Source: Holtermannia corniformis
Lineage: Eukaryota; Basidiomycota; Tremellomycetes; Holtermanniales
Reading direction: 5' to 3'
Assembly (NCBI GenBank): GCA_001599935.1
Contig: BCIJ01000018.1
Span: 93,590 to 157,589 of the forward strand
Length of the DNA: 64,000 bases
In this document: piece after piece, positions 21,344 to 33,437 of the stretch
How the letters are laid out: every line of letters begins with the position of its first letter
Numbering within the stretch: the stretch's first letter is position 1
Translations under genes and position numbers: made by a program
Notes under the pieces: model-generated
Told to the model about the DNA's origin: nothing
Databases searched by the model: none
The model's input: only the letters and a program-made list of their open reading frames with translations

Positions 21344-22598
21344 CTACAGAAGACCCAGTTCTTCAGGAGTCAGCGCCATCCGGACAAACGTGTTGTTCTT
21401 AAACGCTTCGTAGATATCATCGTGATCTGGGATCACGACGAAATCCTCGCACTCGTCATCCCACATTAAACCACCTTCGTAGATGCACTTGTACACGTTG
21501 AGGAAGTCGTCATGGCCGTGGAGCTGTGAGCAATCAGTCAGAAGCTGACCGAGGTCGAAAGAGCCGGATCAGCCTGGCAGTTACTCACCAGATCGACGAG
21601 ATCCTCGACAAACTGTTCCCGACCGTCGATAAGATCGTACGTGGCGGTGAAGACGTGGACCTGGTGCGGCTGACTGACCACACTTGCGCCATCAGGAAGA
21701 TCGGTGCTGGCGCGCATCATATAGACATGAGCCATCCGGCCGTTCAACCTGACGCCCTGATGCGCTCTCAGTCCGTATTCGATCATTTGGTGAAGGATTT
21801 GACTCTGAATCATGGTATTGAAAGTCGCTAGGTACCGGTAAGAGTGGTTGATTGCTGTGTGCGTAGTCTGCACGCCTGGGGGCAACGGAAGAGAATCCAC
21901 GGCTTTCAACGCGAGTGCTGGGATGCACTGCGAGCTCTCTGAGACGTGATCAGTAGTGGTCACGGGGTGCAGTCACTCACGGGTGTCTACAATAGCGATT
22001 TGATGTTCAGAGAGGATGTCCCCCATAAGGCCCATGCTGACTGTCCTGGGCGCCAAAGTCTCGTATGAAAACTGACCGGGCTGCACCGATCCAATGATGA
22101 CACGCACAAGTGCTTGCAGGTACTGACACGTCAGCGTAGGCCGACTATCACAGAACGAACGACGGACCTCGTACATGATCTTCTCGAAAGTGACGCAGTA
22201 TTCGTCGAGTGCTTGCTGGGTCGCAATGTCTTCTCCTTGCACGACGATATCATCCGGTTCGATCAAGTCGTTTGCGTCTCGCCTCGCTTTCAGCAGCCTG
22301 TCGAGCGTTTGGCTCTGACTCGATCAGTGCCGGCACCCGAACTCGGCGTACCTACCTCATCCTTGAACCATTCGTCCACTCGTGCAAACAGCTCGGACTC
22401 GATCTCACAGTACACGGCACCACGCTCTGCAGGGTAAATCTTCTTGGGATCGCGGATGACCCGGTCGACACGCCGATACGTCTTGACAAACGTAGCAATC
22501 TCTGAAGAAGTGATGCTGTCTATCTCTCTGTATCGGACGGTGGTGTGTGGTATGGACATGCGCACATATTTGTCCTTGATATGGGCATGTTGACTCAT
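21344..22598 (-). CDS. Unrecognised protein, intact member of a two-copy family
   Basis: Start ATG at 22596-22598 (MSQHAHIKDKYVRMS), stop TAG at 21344-21346. Exons join in phase: RVIRDPKKIYPAERGAVYCE and ELFARVDEWFKDE; then SQTLDRLLKARRDANDLIEP and EYCVTFEKIMYE; then a TCQYLQALVRVII-like stretch starting YLQALVRVIIGSVQPG; then CIPALALKAVDSLPLPPG, SQILHQMIEYGLRAHQGV, LNGRMAHVYMMRAS and FTATYDLIDGREQFVEDLVD; and finally HDDFLNVYKCIYEGG to NTFVRMALTPEELGLL. About 330 residues, predicted mostly helical, with no signal peptide or membrane segment. I see no known domain. The copy at 42.3-43.6 kb shares exon order and intron positions but is broken, so this one is the likely functional gene. Confidence 0.65.
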
Positions 22599-23562
22599 GG
22601 TTGGTCGATTGGAGACATTGTAGTTTGTGATCAGACGCGGATGGCTATGGTTATGTAATATGTACCGAGTGATGCTGACACGTGACTTAGTGCGGAACGG
22701 AATGGGGTCCCCGGGTGATCACCTCGACCTTGCATTGACAAACAGCGACTGCCTATCGTCTCCGCAGAGGCACTACCTCTGAGTCTTGTTGATCAAGCTC
22801 TCGATACTTGGTAACGCCCGGCTTTCTACTCAGCGATGCGCTGTTCGCCGAGTGCTGACGCTTGGGGTTAGTGTGCCCGCTCGGCGTTACCAGCCACGTG
22901 GTATAACGCCGGTATGACGTTGTGGCCCCACCCCAGCCTGCGCTCTCCGGTTCAACCACGTCCACGACTCGGAGCGCTTTGGTAGCCACCATCTCGACCG
23001 CGCTCACCACCACCACCGCGACCGACACTCTCAACGGTATGTACACTGCCAACTCTACACTCTCGACCCATCCCTTGCACCCACACCAGCCGCAACCGGC
23101 CCAACGGTAGCTGCAGGCCTTCAGGGCCGCGCGGGGACCCTGAATCGCCCAAAGGCGCTTTCAGCTCGCTCGACTGGGGCTGGGCCGCCGTGTGGGGGTC
23201 GTTCTCGTCCAGGTGCTGACCACTGGCGTACATAGAGCGCACAGCACTCGAAAGTGTATACCGCATCCCAGATCAAATACATCAACGAGGTCAGTGAGCG
23301 AGCGGTCGTCGAGGCTGGGCTGGGCTCCGAGCGTCGTGGCACGCCGTCACGGCTGCAGCTTGGCCGTGTATCGCCAAGGCAACGTAGTCCACTCGAGTGG
23401 CTCTGCGTCGGCCATCGCATCTCCAACTCGCATCGCAGCTGCCTCTTCGGCGGATGCATCGCCGAAGTCACGAGGCGGCGCACTCCCGGTCTCGTCCGCC
23501 TGCGCGCCGGTCTCGAATCCGTGCTATGGAATGCTCGACACCACCGCTAACACCCTGACAGC
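22599..23562. other. Divergent promoter region upstream of glycogen synthase
   Basis: About 960 bp lie between two divergent start codons. A Pro/Thr-rich frame starting at 22922 is followed by intron-like signals (GTATGT at about 23039, CACCAG at about 23090, then GTGCTGAC to CGCACAG at about 23212-23243), so a small gene or 5' leader introns are possible. No domain supports a coding call. Confidence 0.4.
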
Positions 23563-26190
23563 ATGTCGCGCCGTTCTGTCCACGACCCGCTTCTGTTCGA
23601 GACGGCATGGGAAGTTGCCAACAAGGTTGGCGGCATCTACACCGTCATCAAGACCAAAGCACCCGTCACCGTCGCCGAGTATGGTGACCGCTACTGCCTG
23701 ATCGGCCCCCTCAGCTACAAGACGGCCCCGATGGAAGTCGAGAGCGAGGAGCCGTGGGTGCTCGAGTTTAGGCTCATGCGAGATGCTGATTCCACAATCA
23801 AGAGAACCAGGAAGCCCATTGGCACTGTCCCTCCAGTCGATGCGTGACCGCGGCGTCAAGCTCATCTATGGCCGCTGGCTGATTGAAGGCGCGCCGAGGG
23901 TGTTGCTCTTTGACACGGGCAGCTGCTACAACCGGTCCGTAGCGCTGTCCGAGTCACAACCGAGCTGACACTGCACCAGCCTCGACGAGTGGAAAGCCGA
24001 TCTATGGAACCTAGCCGGCATCCCATCGCCTCCCAACGACCACGAGACCAACGAGACGATCGTGTTCGGCTACCTCGTCGCCTGGTTCCTCGGCGAGTTC
24101 TCCTCGCGCCACCTCTCGTCCGCCATCATTGCCCACTTTCACGAATGGCAAGCCGGTCTCGCAATCCCCCTGTGCCGCAAGCGCCACATCGACGTCACGA
24201 CCATATTTACGACGCACGCGACCCTGCTCGGCCGCTACCTGTGTGCGGGCAGTGTCGACTTTTACAACAACTTGCAGTACTTTGACGTTGACCACGAGGC
24301 CGGCAAGCGCGGGATCTACCACCGGTCAGTCGTGCGTTCGGGTCATGTGCAACACAGCTGACACACCGCCAGATACTGCATCGAGCGCTCGTCGGCTCAC
24401 TGCGCAGACGTCTTCACCACCGTCTCGCACATTACCGCGTTCGAGTCCGAGCACCTGCTCAAACGCAAGCCCGACGGCGTGCTCCCCAACGGTCTCAACG
24501 TCGTCAAGTTTGCCGCCATGCACGAGTTTCAGAACCTGCATGTGCAGTCAAAGGCAAAGATCCACGACTTTATCCGCGGTCATTTCTACGGCCACTATGA
24601 CTTTGACCTCGAGAACACCATCTACATGTTTACGGCCGGTCGGTACGAGTTTCGGAACAAGGGTGTCGACATGTTCATCGAGTCGCTTGCGAGTGGGTGA
24701 TGAGTGTACAGGAGAAGGACAGACGCTGACGCGTGGTGGACAGGACTCAACCACCGCTTGCAGAAGATGGGCTCCAAGACGACCGTGGTCGCGTTCATCA
24801 TCATGCCCGCCGCTACCAACTCGTACACGATTGAGGCGCTCAAGGGTCAGGCCGTGACGCAGCAGTTGCGCGAGACGGTCAACCAGATCAAGGACCGGAT
24901 CGGGAACCGCATCTTCGAGCATGCTGCGCGCTACACGGGGTCAGTCACGAGCGCGGTGTGGCAAGCCAATGCTAACACGGCGCAGCGAGCACGGGACCGA
25001 AGTGCCCGACGCAAAGGACCTACTGTCCGACGAAGACAAGATCATGCTCAAGCGACGCGTGTTTGCTCTCAAGCGCAACTCGCTCCCACCAATCGTGACG
25101 CACAACATGGCCGATGACGGTGCCGACCCGATCCTGAACCAGCTCCGTCGCGTTCAGCTGTTCAACCGCAAAACCGACAGGGTCAAGGTCATCTTCCACC
25201 CAGAATTCCTTAACTCGAATAACCCAATCCTGGGCCTCGACTATGAAGAGTTTGTCCGCGGTTGCCACCTGGGTGTATTTCCTTCGTACTGTGAGTGGTG
25301 TGCTGGGTTATGGTATGGTACGGCATGGCTAATAGGGACAGATGAGCCATTTGGGTACACGCCGGCCGAATGCACAGTCATGGGTATCCCGAACGTGACG
25401 ACAAACTTGTCGGGCTTTGGCTGCTTTATGGAAGACTTGCTCGAGACGCCAGCGGATTACGGCTGCTACATTGTCGACCGGCGTTCGCAGGGTGTCGAAG
25501 CTTCTGTAGAGCAATTGGTGCGTCACTTGCACTTTCCATGTGCAGTAGCTAACAGCCGCTCTCAGACCAACCAACTGCTCAGCTTCTCCACAAAGTCTCG
25601 CCGCCAACGCATCAACCAGCGTAACAGGACTGAACGCCTGTCCGAGCTCCTCGACTGGAAAGCTCTCGGTCTCGAGTACTCCAAGGCGCGCCAGCTCGCC
25701 CTACGCCGAGCCTACCCCGATTCGTTTGATGACGACGCGGACGAGTTTACGGGCGTGGCGCGCGTCGGTGTGCCATTGTCTGCGCCAGGCAGTCCTCGCA
25801 TGCGCTCGTCGGGTCTGTTGACGCCCGGAGAGTTTGGCACGCTCACAGAAGGGTACGAGCCTCTAAAGACTGCCGGTGAGTGGGCTTTAGTCTGGCAATG
25901 GTGCAGGCTGACGGGTGGGACAGACTATGGTGGCGGTCTTGCTTGGCACGCGATCAACGACGACGATGAGAACTCGTACCCGTTCCCACTCGTCATGAAG
26001 GCTGGTCGGAACCGGTCGGATTCACTCGGATCGGCCATCTCGGGCGCTGCGACACCCAGCGGCGGCAAGAGACTGTGAGTGTGGCGCGCGTTGAAAGTGG
26101 CCATAGCTGATAGACCGTAGGTCCGAGAACGATCTACTCAAGGCCGACCAGGCGCTCAGCAGCATCAGCGCCAACGGCAACGGGTATTAG
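23563..26190 (+). CDS. GSY1: Glycogen (starch) synthase, GT3 family
   Basis: This enzyme adds glucose from UDP-glucose to growing alpha-1,4-glucan in the cytosol. Start [20 protein letters not shown] is followed at once by [20 protein letters not shown], the UDP-glucose-binding N-terminus expected for fungal Gsy. Spliced exons give [73 protein letters not shown] and [18 protein letters not shown]. The catalytic [14 protein letters not shown] (E-x7-E of retaining GT3 enzymes) is formed across the intron that starts near 25290. The Ser-rich C-terminus ([17 protein letters not shown], later [14 protein letters not shown]) resembles the regulatory phosphorylation region of yeast Gsy1/2. The last exon encodes [19 protein letters not shown]. 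About eight introns, all with phase agreement. No disruption seen. The symbol follows yeast naming; one copy is visible here. Confidence 0.93.
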
Positions 26191-26345
26191 TGCAGCCGCA
26201 GCAAGCAGGACTTGACTGGTTGAAACGCGCAAAAGTAATCTCTGACATGTGATCCCATTCAACCGCGCCCGCAGTGTTAGTGGCGCACATAACGTGAATG
26301 TCGACTTTGTTGCTGTGGATGGGAGCCAGTGATCCATCAGTTACA

Positions 26346-26801
26346 ATGCTGCGTACAGTCTTGAGAATAGCTGGCACCAGCAGCAGCGGCCGCTCCGCTC
26401 GGTACTATGCCGCTGCCGCCACGGCTAGCTCGCCAGCCAAAGCCGCATCGAAAAGTCTGTTTTCCCCTCGTCCCACCACAGTACTAACCACGTCGGGCGC
26501 ACAGACCAATCATCCTGCAAACCCGGCACGGTGCTAAAAGGTCTCTCGATCCTCAAAGACAAACCGGATCCCATCGCGTTGGCGGATGAAGAGTACCCAA
26601 GCTGGTTATGGACGCTCCTTGACGACCCTTCCGTCAACGCTGCCAAGGGCAGGATCGAGGCTGTGGGGAAGCCGTTTGACTTTTTGACGGAACGGAAAAA
26701 GTTGCGCGCAAAGTGAGTCGCCTGGTGGTCGTGGTCGTGCTGATGTGCAACGTAGGAACCGTGCGGCGATCAAAGCGGCCAACTTTCTCAAGACGACCTA
26801 G
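26346..26801 (+). CDS. MRPL37: Mitochondrial large ribosomal subunit protein mL54
   Basis: Yeast calls this protein Mrpl37; in the unified scheme it is mL54. The N-terminus (MLRTVLRIAGTSSSGRSARY) is a typical mitochondrial presequence. An intron with ACTAAC branch site joins KAASK to NQSSCKPGTVLKGLSILKD, which matches the family signature, followed by DPIALADEEYPSWLWTLLDD. A second intron (GTGAGT) precedes the short last exon ending RAAIKAANFLKTT. Length of about 120 residues suits the family. It follows the glycogen synthase gene on the same strand and converges on the cyclin gene. Confidence 0.85.
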
Positions 26802-26982
26802 TAGACTTGTACCTGTATGCACCCAATCCAATCGAATTCACTGCTCTCCGCAGACCTAGCTGCACGCAACACCATATCGACGAATACTTGCATAACATTG
26901 TACAGTGCAAACCGGTTCAGACTGGGTACAGACATTGTGTGGGGTTGCGTGTTGCGGCTATGCAGTAGTGTGCGAGCGGGGG

Positions 26983-28733
26983 CTAAGCCTTGAAACCCAG
27001 GTTTTGCGCACGCAGTTCCCGGCGCGCATACCCTTGCGGGTTGGACACGACCTCGAGCTCACGCCCGACGCGCGGATCCCGAGCATGGTAGCTGCTCCCT
27101 TGGGCTCCGGGCCAGTACTCGAACGCCCAATCGCGGCAAAAGACTGAAGCCTTCATGTACTTTTTCGACGCGTATTTCTTGTAGAAGGACGGGTGGGCGT
27201 CGCGGTCGTGGTGGAGCAGGTAGTTTACCATCAGTTGGGCGGTGGGGAGGATCTCGGCTTGCGTGTAGGTCGAGTAGTGGATCAAGTTTGCGTCCTGAAA
27301 ACGTCAACAGTGTCAAGATGGGGTAACAGTGGACTGACCCATTCACCGCGCTGGAGGATGAAGCGCGCAAGCCAGCAAGCGGCGGCGGCGAGCAGACTAG
27401 GCGGGGTCGCGAGCAAGCGGTGATCGACACAGCTAATCTCCATCAAGTATTTCCCAATCGTGCGCGTCTGCACGTCGTACCCGTCGGCTTTGGAGATGCG
27501 GCGGAGAAAGTGGATAGGGTTGGGATACGACAGGTTGAAGTCGACCGTCTGCAGCATGTAGCGCTCTGCTTTCAGGATCTCGTCGTCCTCGTAGCCGCCA
27601 TCGGCCATGTTGAGAAAGTTTTGAACCGAGGGGCACAAGACTTCTTCGTACTTTGCAGCGACAAAGAGCGCGGCGAGGCCGACGAGTTGCAGCTTGACGA
27701 GCGAGACGACGCGGGCGGAAAGGAAGCGGTCGATCAGGTTGGTCGCGATGAAGAGCGTCTCGGGCAACAGGCGAAACTTGTGGTGGACCTCGATCAGCCA
27801 GTCCATGAGCACGCTCCGCATCTTCCATTGGAGCTCGCCCTGCATCGACATGTAGTCTGGATTCGGCAAGGTCGTCTTCTGCGGGCGGCGTCAGCTCCTA
27901 ATACCCAGTCTGACAGCCACCAACCTCGAGCTGCATCATGTAGTGAAAGGCATCAACGACATACTCGCTGACCATGAGCGGGTCCTCTGCGTCTTCGGCA
28001 TCCAGATCCTCCCAACCGTAATCCTTTGGCCGCGCCGCTAGCTCTTCGGCGCTCGGCTCGTCCACCTCGGGATCCTCGACCACGTCTAGTGGCGGGGTCA
28101 CCGTCTTGCGCCGCTTGGCGACTGGTTCTGGCTCGGGTTCCGGCTCGAGATTGACAGCGATCTTGGGTTTGGCGATAGCGACCGGCCGCCGTGAGACCGG
28201 GTTGATTGTGGATGGGCCCGCAGTGTTCGAGTTGGCGTCGACCGGTCCGGGTCTGCTCGGTCGTGGTACTCGCGATGGTGGCTTGACCGTCTCTTCAGGC
28301 TTGACTGCCGCTCTCCGTCTTGGCGCCACGACCGTCTTTGCCGACGCGACCGGGACCGGGTCCACCGCAGCAGTCGCAGCGGCCAAGCTCGTGCGCGTAC
28401 TCCGCCTCGTCGGCCCGTTCGCCTTGCCAGCGGCACCCACAGCCTTGGTCGTGCCCGCAGCATTGGTCACTTCGCCCAAAGCCGGGCGTTTCCGCGTGCC
28501 CAACACGGTCGGCTGGCGTTTAGTCAACGGCACCGAGCCAGCTGCTTTATCCGCGCCCGCGCCCGTCATCGACGTTCTCGAACGCGTACTGACGGCCGGC
28601 CCACCGGTGCTCGGTTTCGTGTTCTCATCGATCCGAGTCCGCGTCGCCCGTCGAGTCTAAGTGGATGCCATCTCAGCTCGTTGCCACGTCAGCTCGAGAT
28701 CGGAGCGGTACTGACCGGGATCCCCGACGCCAT
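26983..28733 (-). CDS. B-type mitotic cyclin
   Basis: Partner and activator of Cdk1 in G2/M. The start is the ATG at 28731-28733 in a tiny first exon (MASGIP) joined over a GTCAGT intron to TRRATRTRIDENTKPS. A destruction box RPALGEVTN (R-x2-L-x4-N) lies at about residues 63-71, so degradation by the anaphase-promoting complex is expected. A Pro/Arg/Val-rich linker and the acidic segment VEDPEVDEPSAEEL follow. The cyclin fold starts at DPLMVSEYVVDAFHYMMQLE and continues across an intron with MRSVLMDWLIEVHHKFRLLP (MRAIL-type motif), FLSARVVSLVKLQLVGLAAL and KYEEVLCPSV. The C-terminal cyclin box has FLRRISKADGYDVQTRTIGK and, in the last exon, YTQAEILPTAQLMVNYLL. About 510 residues. Yeast relatives are Clb1-4 and Cdc13; which one cannot be told by eye. 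Confidence 0.92.
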
Positions 28734-29152
28734 TGCTGGGTGCTGCTTGCTGACAAGGAGAGCGCGGTCGGGAGAGAGCCGTGTACAAGCAAGTGCCAGA
28801 GTCGTCGTACCGTCACGTCGTAGCGCGTTTGGGTGAGCGCACCAAAAGGGGAAATTTAAATCGCACCCTTGGTTTGGAATCACAATCAACAAAGAAATCA
28901 CGCGGGTTCAGTCGCGCGGCGGGCGAGGTCGAGCCTTCGGTCCTGGTGAGCAGGCTGTGCACAGGGCGGCACGGGGTAGAGCGTAGCTGCATATGCATAC
29001 GGAATTGCCTCTGCAGTGTCTTGCAGGCGACAGCAGGATCACGGCTCACACGACCAAAGTGGCACTTGCACCATGCAGCTGCCTGCATCTATACAATCCC
29101 AGCTACAACAATGTCCACGACCCCGCACATCCCAGATACACGCCATAGAGCC
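28734..29152. other. Intergenic between cyclin start and upstream membrane-protein gene
   Basis: About 420 bp, the likely cyclin promoter. It includes AATTTAAAT-type AT-rich sequence near 28852 and no supported coding exon. Confidence 0.5.
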
Positions 29153-30532
29153 TCATATCCACTCGGCCTCGTCGTCTCCCAGCTCGAATTCAGCACCGGC
29201 AGCCAACAACGGGGCCGCCTCGCCGTCCCTGCTGGTCACCGGCGCGCCCTCGAACCGGACGACCGACACGTTGGGCATGGGGAAGACCAAGCCGAGTAGA
29301 CGGCCGAGGATGACCCAGGACGCGAGCCACGCGCACGCGATCGCCGTCGCGGAGAGCGTGCAGAGCGTGATCGGGCTCGGGACGTCGCCTTCGGTGGCTT
29401 GCTCGGCTGGCTGGGCGCACGGACGGTTCGAGTAGGACGGGAACAGGGTGTAGATGATTGCCGTGACTGGTGCGGGTCAGCCGATATCGGATGTGACAAG
29501 CAGCGAAGCGGTCCAAGTAGATACGAGCCGAGACTGGCGGAATGCAGGACAGTGCGCGGCAGTGGAGACGAGTCGAGCGAGTGAAGACGAGTCGAGCAGA
29601 AGCACACAAGCCGAGTACAAGAGATACTTGAACTCGAGACTGTCTCCAATCCCAAGTATCGACGCGCTTGTCACTCGACGCTAACCAACATGACGAACGA
29701 CACAGAACGAGGACAGGACAGCACGTACCTGGCCAAAGCAGAAACAAGACGGCACCGCCACTCAATTCGATTGCGCGTCTCCGTCTCGTCACACCGACAC
29801 CAGTATCATTAGCGGCCGAGCTGTTCCACAGTTTGATACTGCAGCATTGAGCGCATCAGCCCGCTGCTACTGCACAGTCAGGCGAGCGATACGCACTGAG
29901 CGAGGGAGAACAGTAGACTGAGCACGGCGACGGTCTCGAGCAAGATGGCGCTCGGGACTGCGTTTCCAGTATCAGCACTGCAAAGTTTGGGGAGATGCAC
30001 GGACCGTGTTCGGTTTCGGTTAGGCTGGCCCAAAGAGCTGCAGCGAGCCCTAGTGCCGAGCAAGCGGCCATGAGAGCATAAGTGCTCGTTCTGCCGACTT
30101 GGAATTTGTCCGTCCCGGTGCTCGTTGCGAGCGCGGGTGTGGGTGTGGTCGTGCCATAGCCGATGGTGCTTGTGCCCGGATGGACTGGGTGGAGGACGGG
30201 CGACGCGAGTGCGAGATCCCACATGACGAATGCGTCGTCTGACCCCGTCGCCTCTTGCCGGGATTCAGAATGGGATTGGATATTGGCGGAAAGGATGACG
30301 AGAAGCAGGGTGAATGTCGTGATACTCAGTAGGTGTAACAGGACGAGGTCGAACGTGAGCAGGGGGCAAGTTGGGACTGGCGACAGGCAAGTGGTCAGCT
30401 TAATCGCGCTGCAGACTGCTGAACACCCGTCGAGCCATATAGTCCACTTTAAGCCCAGATCGACTCACGCGGGATAGGCGACGAGATCCGATCACAGATC
30501 CCTCGATCCAGTATGAAAGCGGAAAACGCCAT
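29153..30532 (-). CDS. Unrecognised multi-pass membrane protein
   Basis: Start MAFSFI-like: ATG at 30530-30532 opens MAFSAFILDRGICDRISSPI. A GTGAGT intron joins it to PTCPLLTFDLVLLHLLSITT, the first membrane segment. Then come a polar loop rich in Ser/Thr, a second segment (YALMAACSALGLAAALWASL), after a short intron a third (LLETVAVLSLLFSLAQ), then ELSGGAVLFLLWP and, after a longer intron, VTAIIYTLF and LCTLSATAIACAWLASWVIL. The acidic tail ends GAEFELGDDEAEWI. Four or five hydrophobic segments in about 300 residues resemble MARVEL-type or Sur7-like tetraspan proteins, but no diagnostic motif is visible, so I give no function. The intron between about 29466 and 29735 is unusually long for this region. 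Confidence 0.55.
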
Positions 30533-30686
30533 GGTGGCCGCTGGATCCCCATCAGACTGGTCATCTCATCGGCCCGACGCACAGGTCCAGCAGATCCAAA
30601 GGACAGCGCCGAGGCCAAACTCTGCGCGATCGATACACGGTCGCCAGTGGTTTGGTGCGAGAGAGACAGCTAGGCGGCTATAAGGA

Positions 30687-30986
30687 TCACGAGGATGAGT
30701 TGGGCGCCGGCACCCCTTTGCGGTTGTTGACGCACGAGACGAGAGCGAGCGCGAGGCCAGCTGCTCCAAGGACGCTGTTGACGCCACGGATATCTCCCGG
30801 GTAGCCATGCATCATTTCTGATCCTGTTGTACGACATTAGCGCCGACGCCTGGCTGCAAGCCAGCAAGGCGTACCGCCGCTGCCAGCTGGTGAGAGTGAG
30901 CTGATGGCGGCCGCGCCCGATAGGACGAGGAGCAGCGCATGGAGCACTGTGCGCGACTGCCGCGTTGTGAGTATAGCCTTTTGCAT
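30687..30986 (-). CDS. Small protein with two membrane segments
   Basis: This short gene appears only after splicing. ATG at 30984-30986 gives [20 protein letters not shown] and continues [24 protein letters not shown] intron with CTAAT branch site joins [20 protein letters not shown], then [18 protein letters not shown] and a Ser-rich end at TGA 30687-30689. The product is about 82 residues with a hydrophobic segment in each exon. I know no family for it. COX19 lies divergent, with 169 bp between the two start codons, so a shared promoter is likely. Confidence 0.45.
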
Positions 30987-31155
30987 GGTGAGCTGCTGCT
31001 GTCAGTGTGCTTGCTCGCTCTCGATCTGGTCGCAATCGTCAGTTGGAGTGGTTGCAGACGAAGCGGGTGGCAAATCGGGGAAATGACGTGTACAGTCCTC
31101 ACCCTCACCCTCCATCCTATCCTCGCCGTAGCTATAGTGGTCCAAGCACAGCACA

Positions 31156-31635
31156 ATGTCTTTCGGAAGACCAGGGACATTCGACAACTTCAAAGTCTCA
31201 CCGCCAGCGCGCGGCTCGTTCCCGCTAGACCACGATGGCATGTCCGTCTGTGCACCACCAACGCTGACGTCCGTCCAGGCGAATGCAAGCAGTTTATGCT
31301 CGACTACATGAAGTGCCTACGAGCGAACCAGAACGACAATGGGCAATGCCGGTTGCAGTCGAAGCATTACCTCGAGTGCCGGATGGAATAGTGCGTGGTG
31401 TGGCTGGTGCCCGGTGGGAGGCTGATGCGGAGATTGTAGCGGTTTGATGGAGCGCGATAGCATGGTCAACCTTGGTCTTGGCGATCTTGATACCCCGGCG
31501 GCTGAAGCAGTATCGGCGAGCGATACACCGACACCGACACCGACGACACCGCACCAACCTGCGCCACCACTGTCCAAAGCGCAAGCCAAAGCTCAAGCTA
31601 GAACCCAACGTCAAGACGGCTGCGTGATCCAATGA
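31156..31635 (+). CDS. COX19: Cytochrome c oxidase assembly protein COX19
   Basis: COX19 is a small twin-CX9C protein of the mitochondrial intermembrane space and cytosol that helps deliver copper/redox state to cytochrome c oxidase. Exon 1 gives [20 protein letters not shown] and SFPLDHDG. Exon 2 gives [12 protein letters not shown] (C-x9-C) and [11 protein letters not shown] (C-x9-C), the defining motif. Exon 3 has [14 protein letters not shown] and a Pro/Thr/Gln-rich tail. Oxidation and import by Mia40 would be expected. Intron 1 (31238-31278, 41 nt) uses a GC donor (GCATGT); the conserved DHDGEC junction leaves no GT alternative. Intron 2 starts GTGCGT. Confidence 0.93.
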
Positions 31636-31698
31636 GCGCGACCACAAGGTTGTATAATAAAGCACAGTCACATCACATGCATGCATCCCCCTCTATGC

Positions 31699-33437
31699 TC
31701 ACGGCGAGCTAGGCCCAAGCCCGAGCGCAAGGTTCTTGTTGATGATCTCTGCGTCATCGAGGCTCGTTTGACACAGCGTCGTGAGCAGCTGAAGGGCATG
31801 TTGCTGCTTTGCGAGGATCTGCGAGCGTCAGCGCCCGATCGCGTCGACTAGTCCGGATCCGACTGACCCCCGCCAACTCTTCCAGCGCGCTCTCTTCCAT
31901 TCCCCACCCTGCCTCCCGCTTCCCTCCACGCTCCCTCCGGGCCCTCAGCGCACCCACGACAGCCCACAGCTCGTTGACCCGTCCCTTGACGCGACCCATC
32001 CCACCGGGCCCATCGAGATCTTGGGCAAGCGCCTCGATCCGCTCATGCAGCTGCTCCTCTTCGCGCCGGATCGGCGTCGAGCGCAACGTCGGGATCAGCA
32101 GTGGTGAATTCACGAGCACTCGAAGCAGTCGATGCGAGAGCGTTGACAGCCGTTGAGAGATTTCCTGGGCGCGCAAAGACGTCTGCAGCGTCGTTTGACG
32201 CGTGAGCGCATTGAGCGCCGCGGTGAGTTCCTGCGCGATGATCAACGACTGACGAATGATTCAGCCCGAAGAACCGACCTCGATCTTGGCCTTGTGAGCG
32301 GCTTCTTGCCGCGCCTGCGCCTCGATCCGCTTCTTGAGATCCTCGTACCCAACCGCAAGAGCCGGTACGTATCTGCGCCGAGATCAGTCCCAACCCCATC
32401 CGAGCCCGGAAACACCCACCTCGTCGGATCCGGGTTCTCCCTCCTCGCCTTTTCCCAAGCTCGATCATCCGTCGCGTTCCCCGGTCGGCCATACAAGTGC
32501 GCCGTACCGGGTTCGACGAGGTTGTAGAAAAAGTACTGATCAAGATCAGTGATTGGCTTTGGTGCAAGCGGGGCATGACCTACTTTGAAGCGACAGTCTG
32601 CACTGGCGGGCTCCCACGCGTTTTTCACGGCCTCGATACGGGCACCGATATCGGGTTGTTGGGGTTGACTGCTCACGAGCAGGGATTGCGCCAGGGGCTG
32701 TGGCTGTGGCTGCTGCGCTTGCGGTTGAGCGGTACTGCTAAACAGACCGCTTTGCGGCTGCTGCTGTTGCTGAGCGGTGCTACCAAATAGTCCACCAGCT
32801 TGTTGAGCAGGCTGAGCGGCACCAAACAGCCCACTAGCAGGCTTTGCCTGTGATCCAAACAGACCCCCGGTCGACGGTTGCGCAGGGGTAGTAGAGCCAA
32901 ACATGCCGCTGGAAGGTTGCGTTGCGGTGGAGCCAAACAGGCCGCCCGCCATACCTGTGCCGGTGCCAGTTGCAGGTTTGGCCCCGAACAGACCACCAGT
33001 AGGTGCAGGCTGCTGCTGCTGCTGCTGGCCGAACAGACCACCCGTCGCGCCTTGTTGCGGTTGCGGTTGGCCAAAGAGACCCCCTGTTGTCGCTGGCGGC
33101 TGCTGCTGGTTCCCAAACAAGCCGCCAGTGCCTGCACCCGGCTGCTGTTGCTGCTGTCCACCAAACATCCCGCCGGTCGGCTGAGCCTGAGCCTGCGTCT
33201 GCGGCTGCGCGCCGAAAAGGCCACCGGTCGGTGCGGGTGCGGCACTGAACCCACCGAAAGAGGGTGTCGTCGTCGCTGGTTTGGCTACGGTGCGTCCATG
33301 TCAGCGTCTGTGCTGTGCTTTTGAGAGTGGACTGACCGCCAAAGAGACCGCCTGCAGCGGGTTGCGCTGAGCATGTGTCAGTGTACGTGCAGTTGTGATG
33401 GTGTTTGAGCAAGACTGACCGCTGAAAGAGAATGCCA
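31699..33437 (-). CDS. NUP57: GLFG nucleoporin Nup57/Nup54
   Basis: A channel nucleoporin of the Nup62/Nsp1 complex in the central transport channel. Two very short first exons (MAFSFS; QPAAGGLFG) lead into about 250 residues of GLFG/GMFG repeats spaced by Gln/Pro/Ala, which bind importins. Then follow ARIEAVKNAWEPASADCRFK, the DQYFFYNLVEPGTAHLYGRP segment typical of the Nup54 family, and after introns YVPALAVGYEDLKKRIEAQA and a C-terminal coiled-coil region (ELTAALNALTRQTTLQTSLR to EALAQDLDG, then HALQLLTTLCQTSLDDAEII). End LGLGPSSP at 31699. All introns are 45-55 nt. The divergent mitochondrial-protein gene starts 197 bp away. Confidence 0.9.

Noticed and set aside
22922..23270. Possible small plus-strand gene upstream of glycogen synthase
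   Set aside because: Intron-like signals exist, but two different joins give different frames, neither with a recognisable protein. Left as promoter region.
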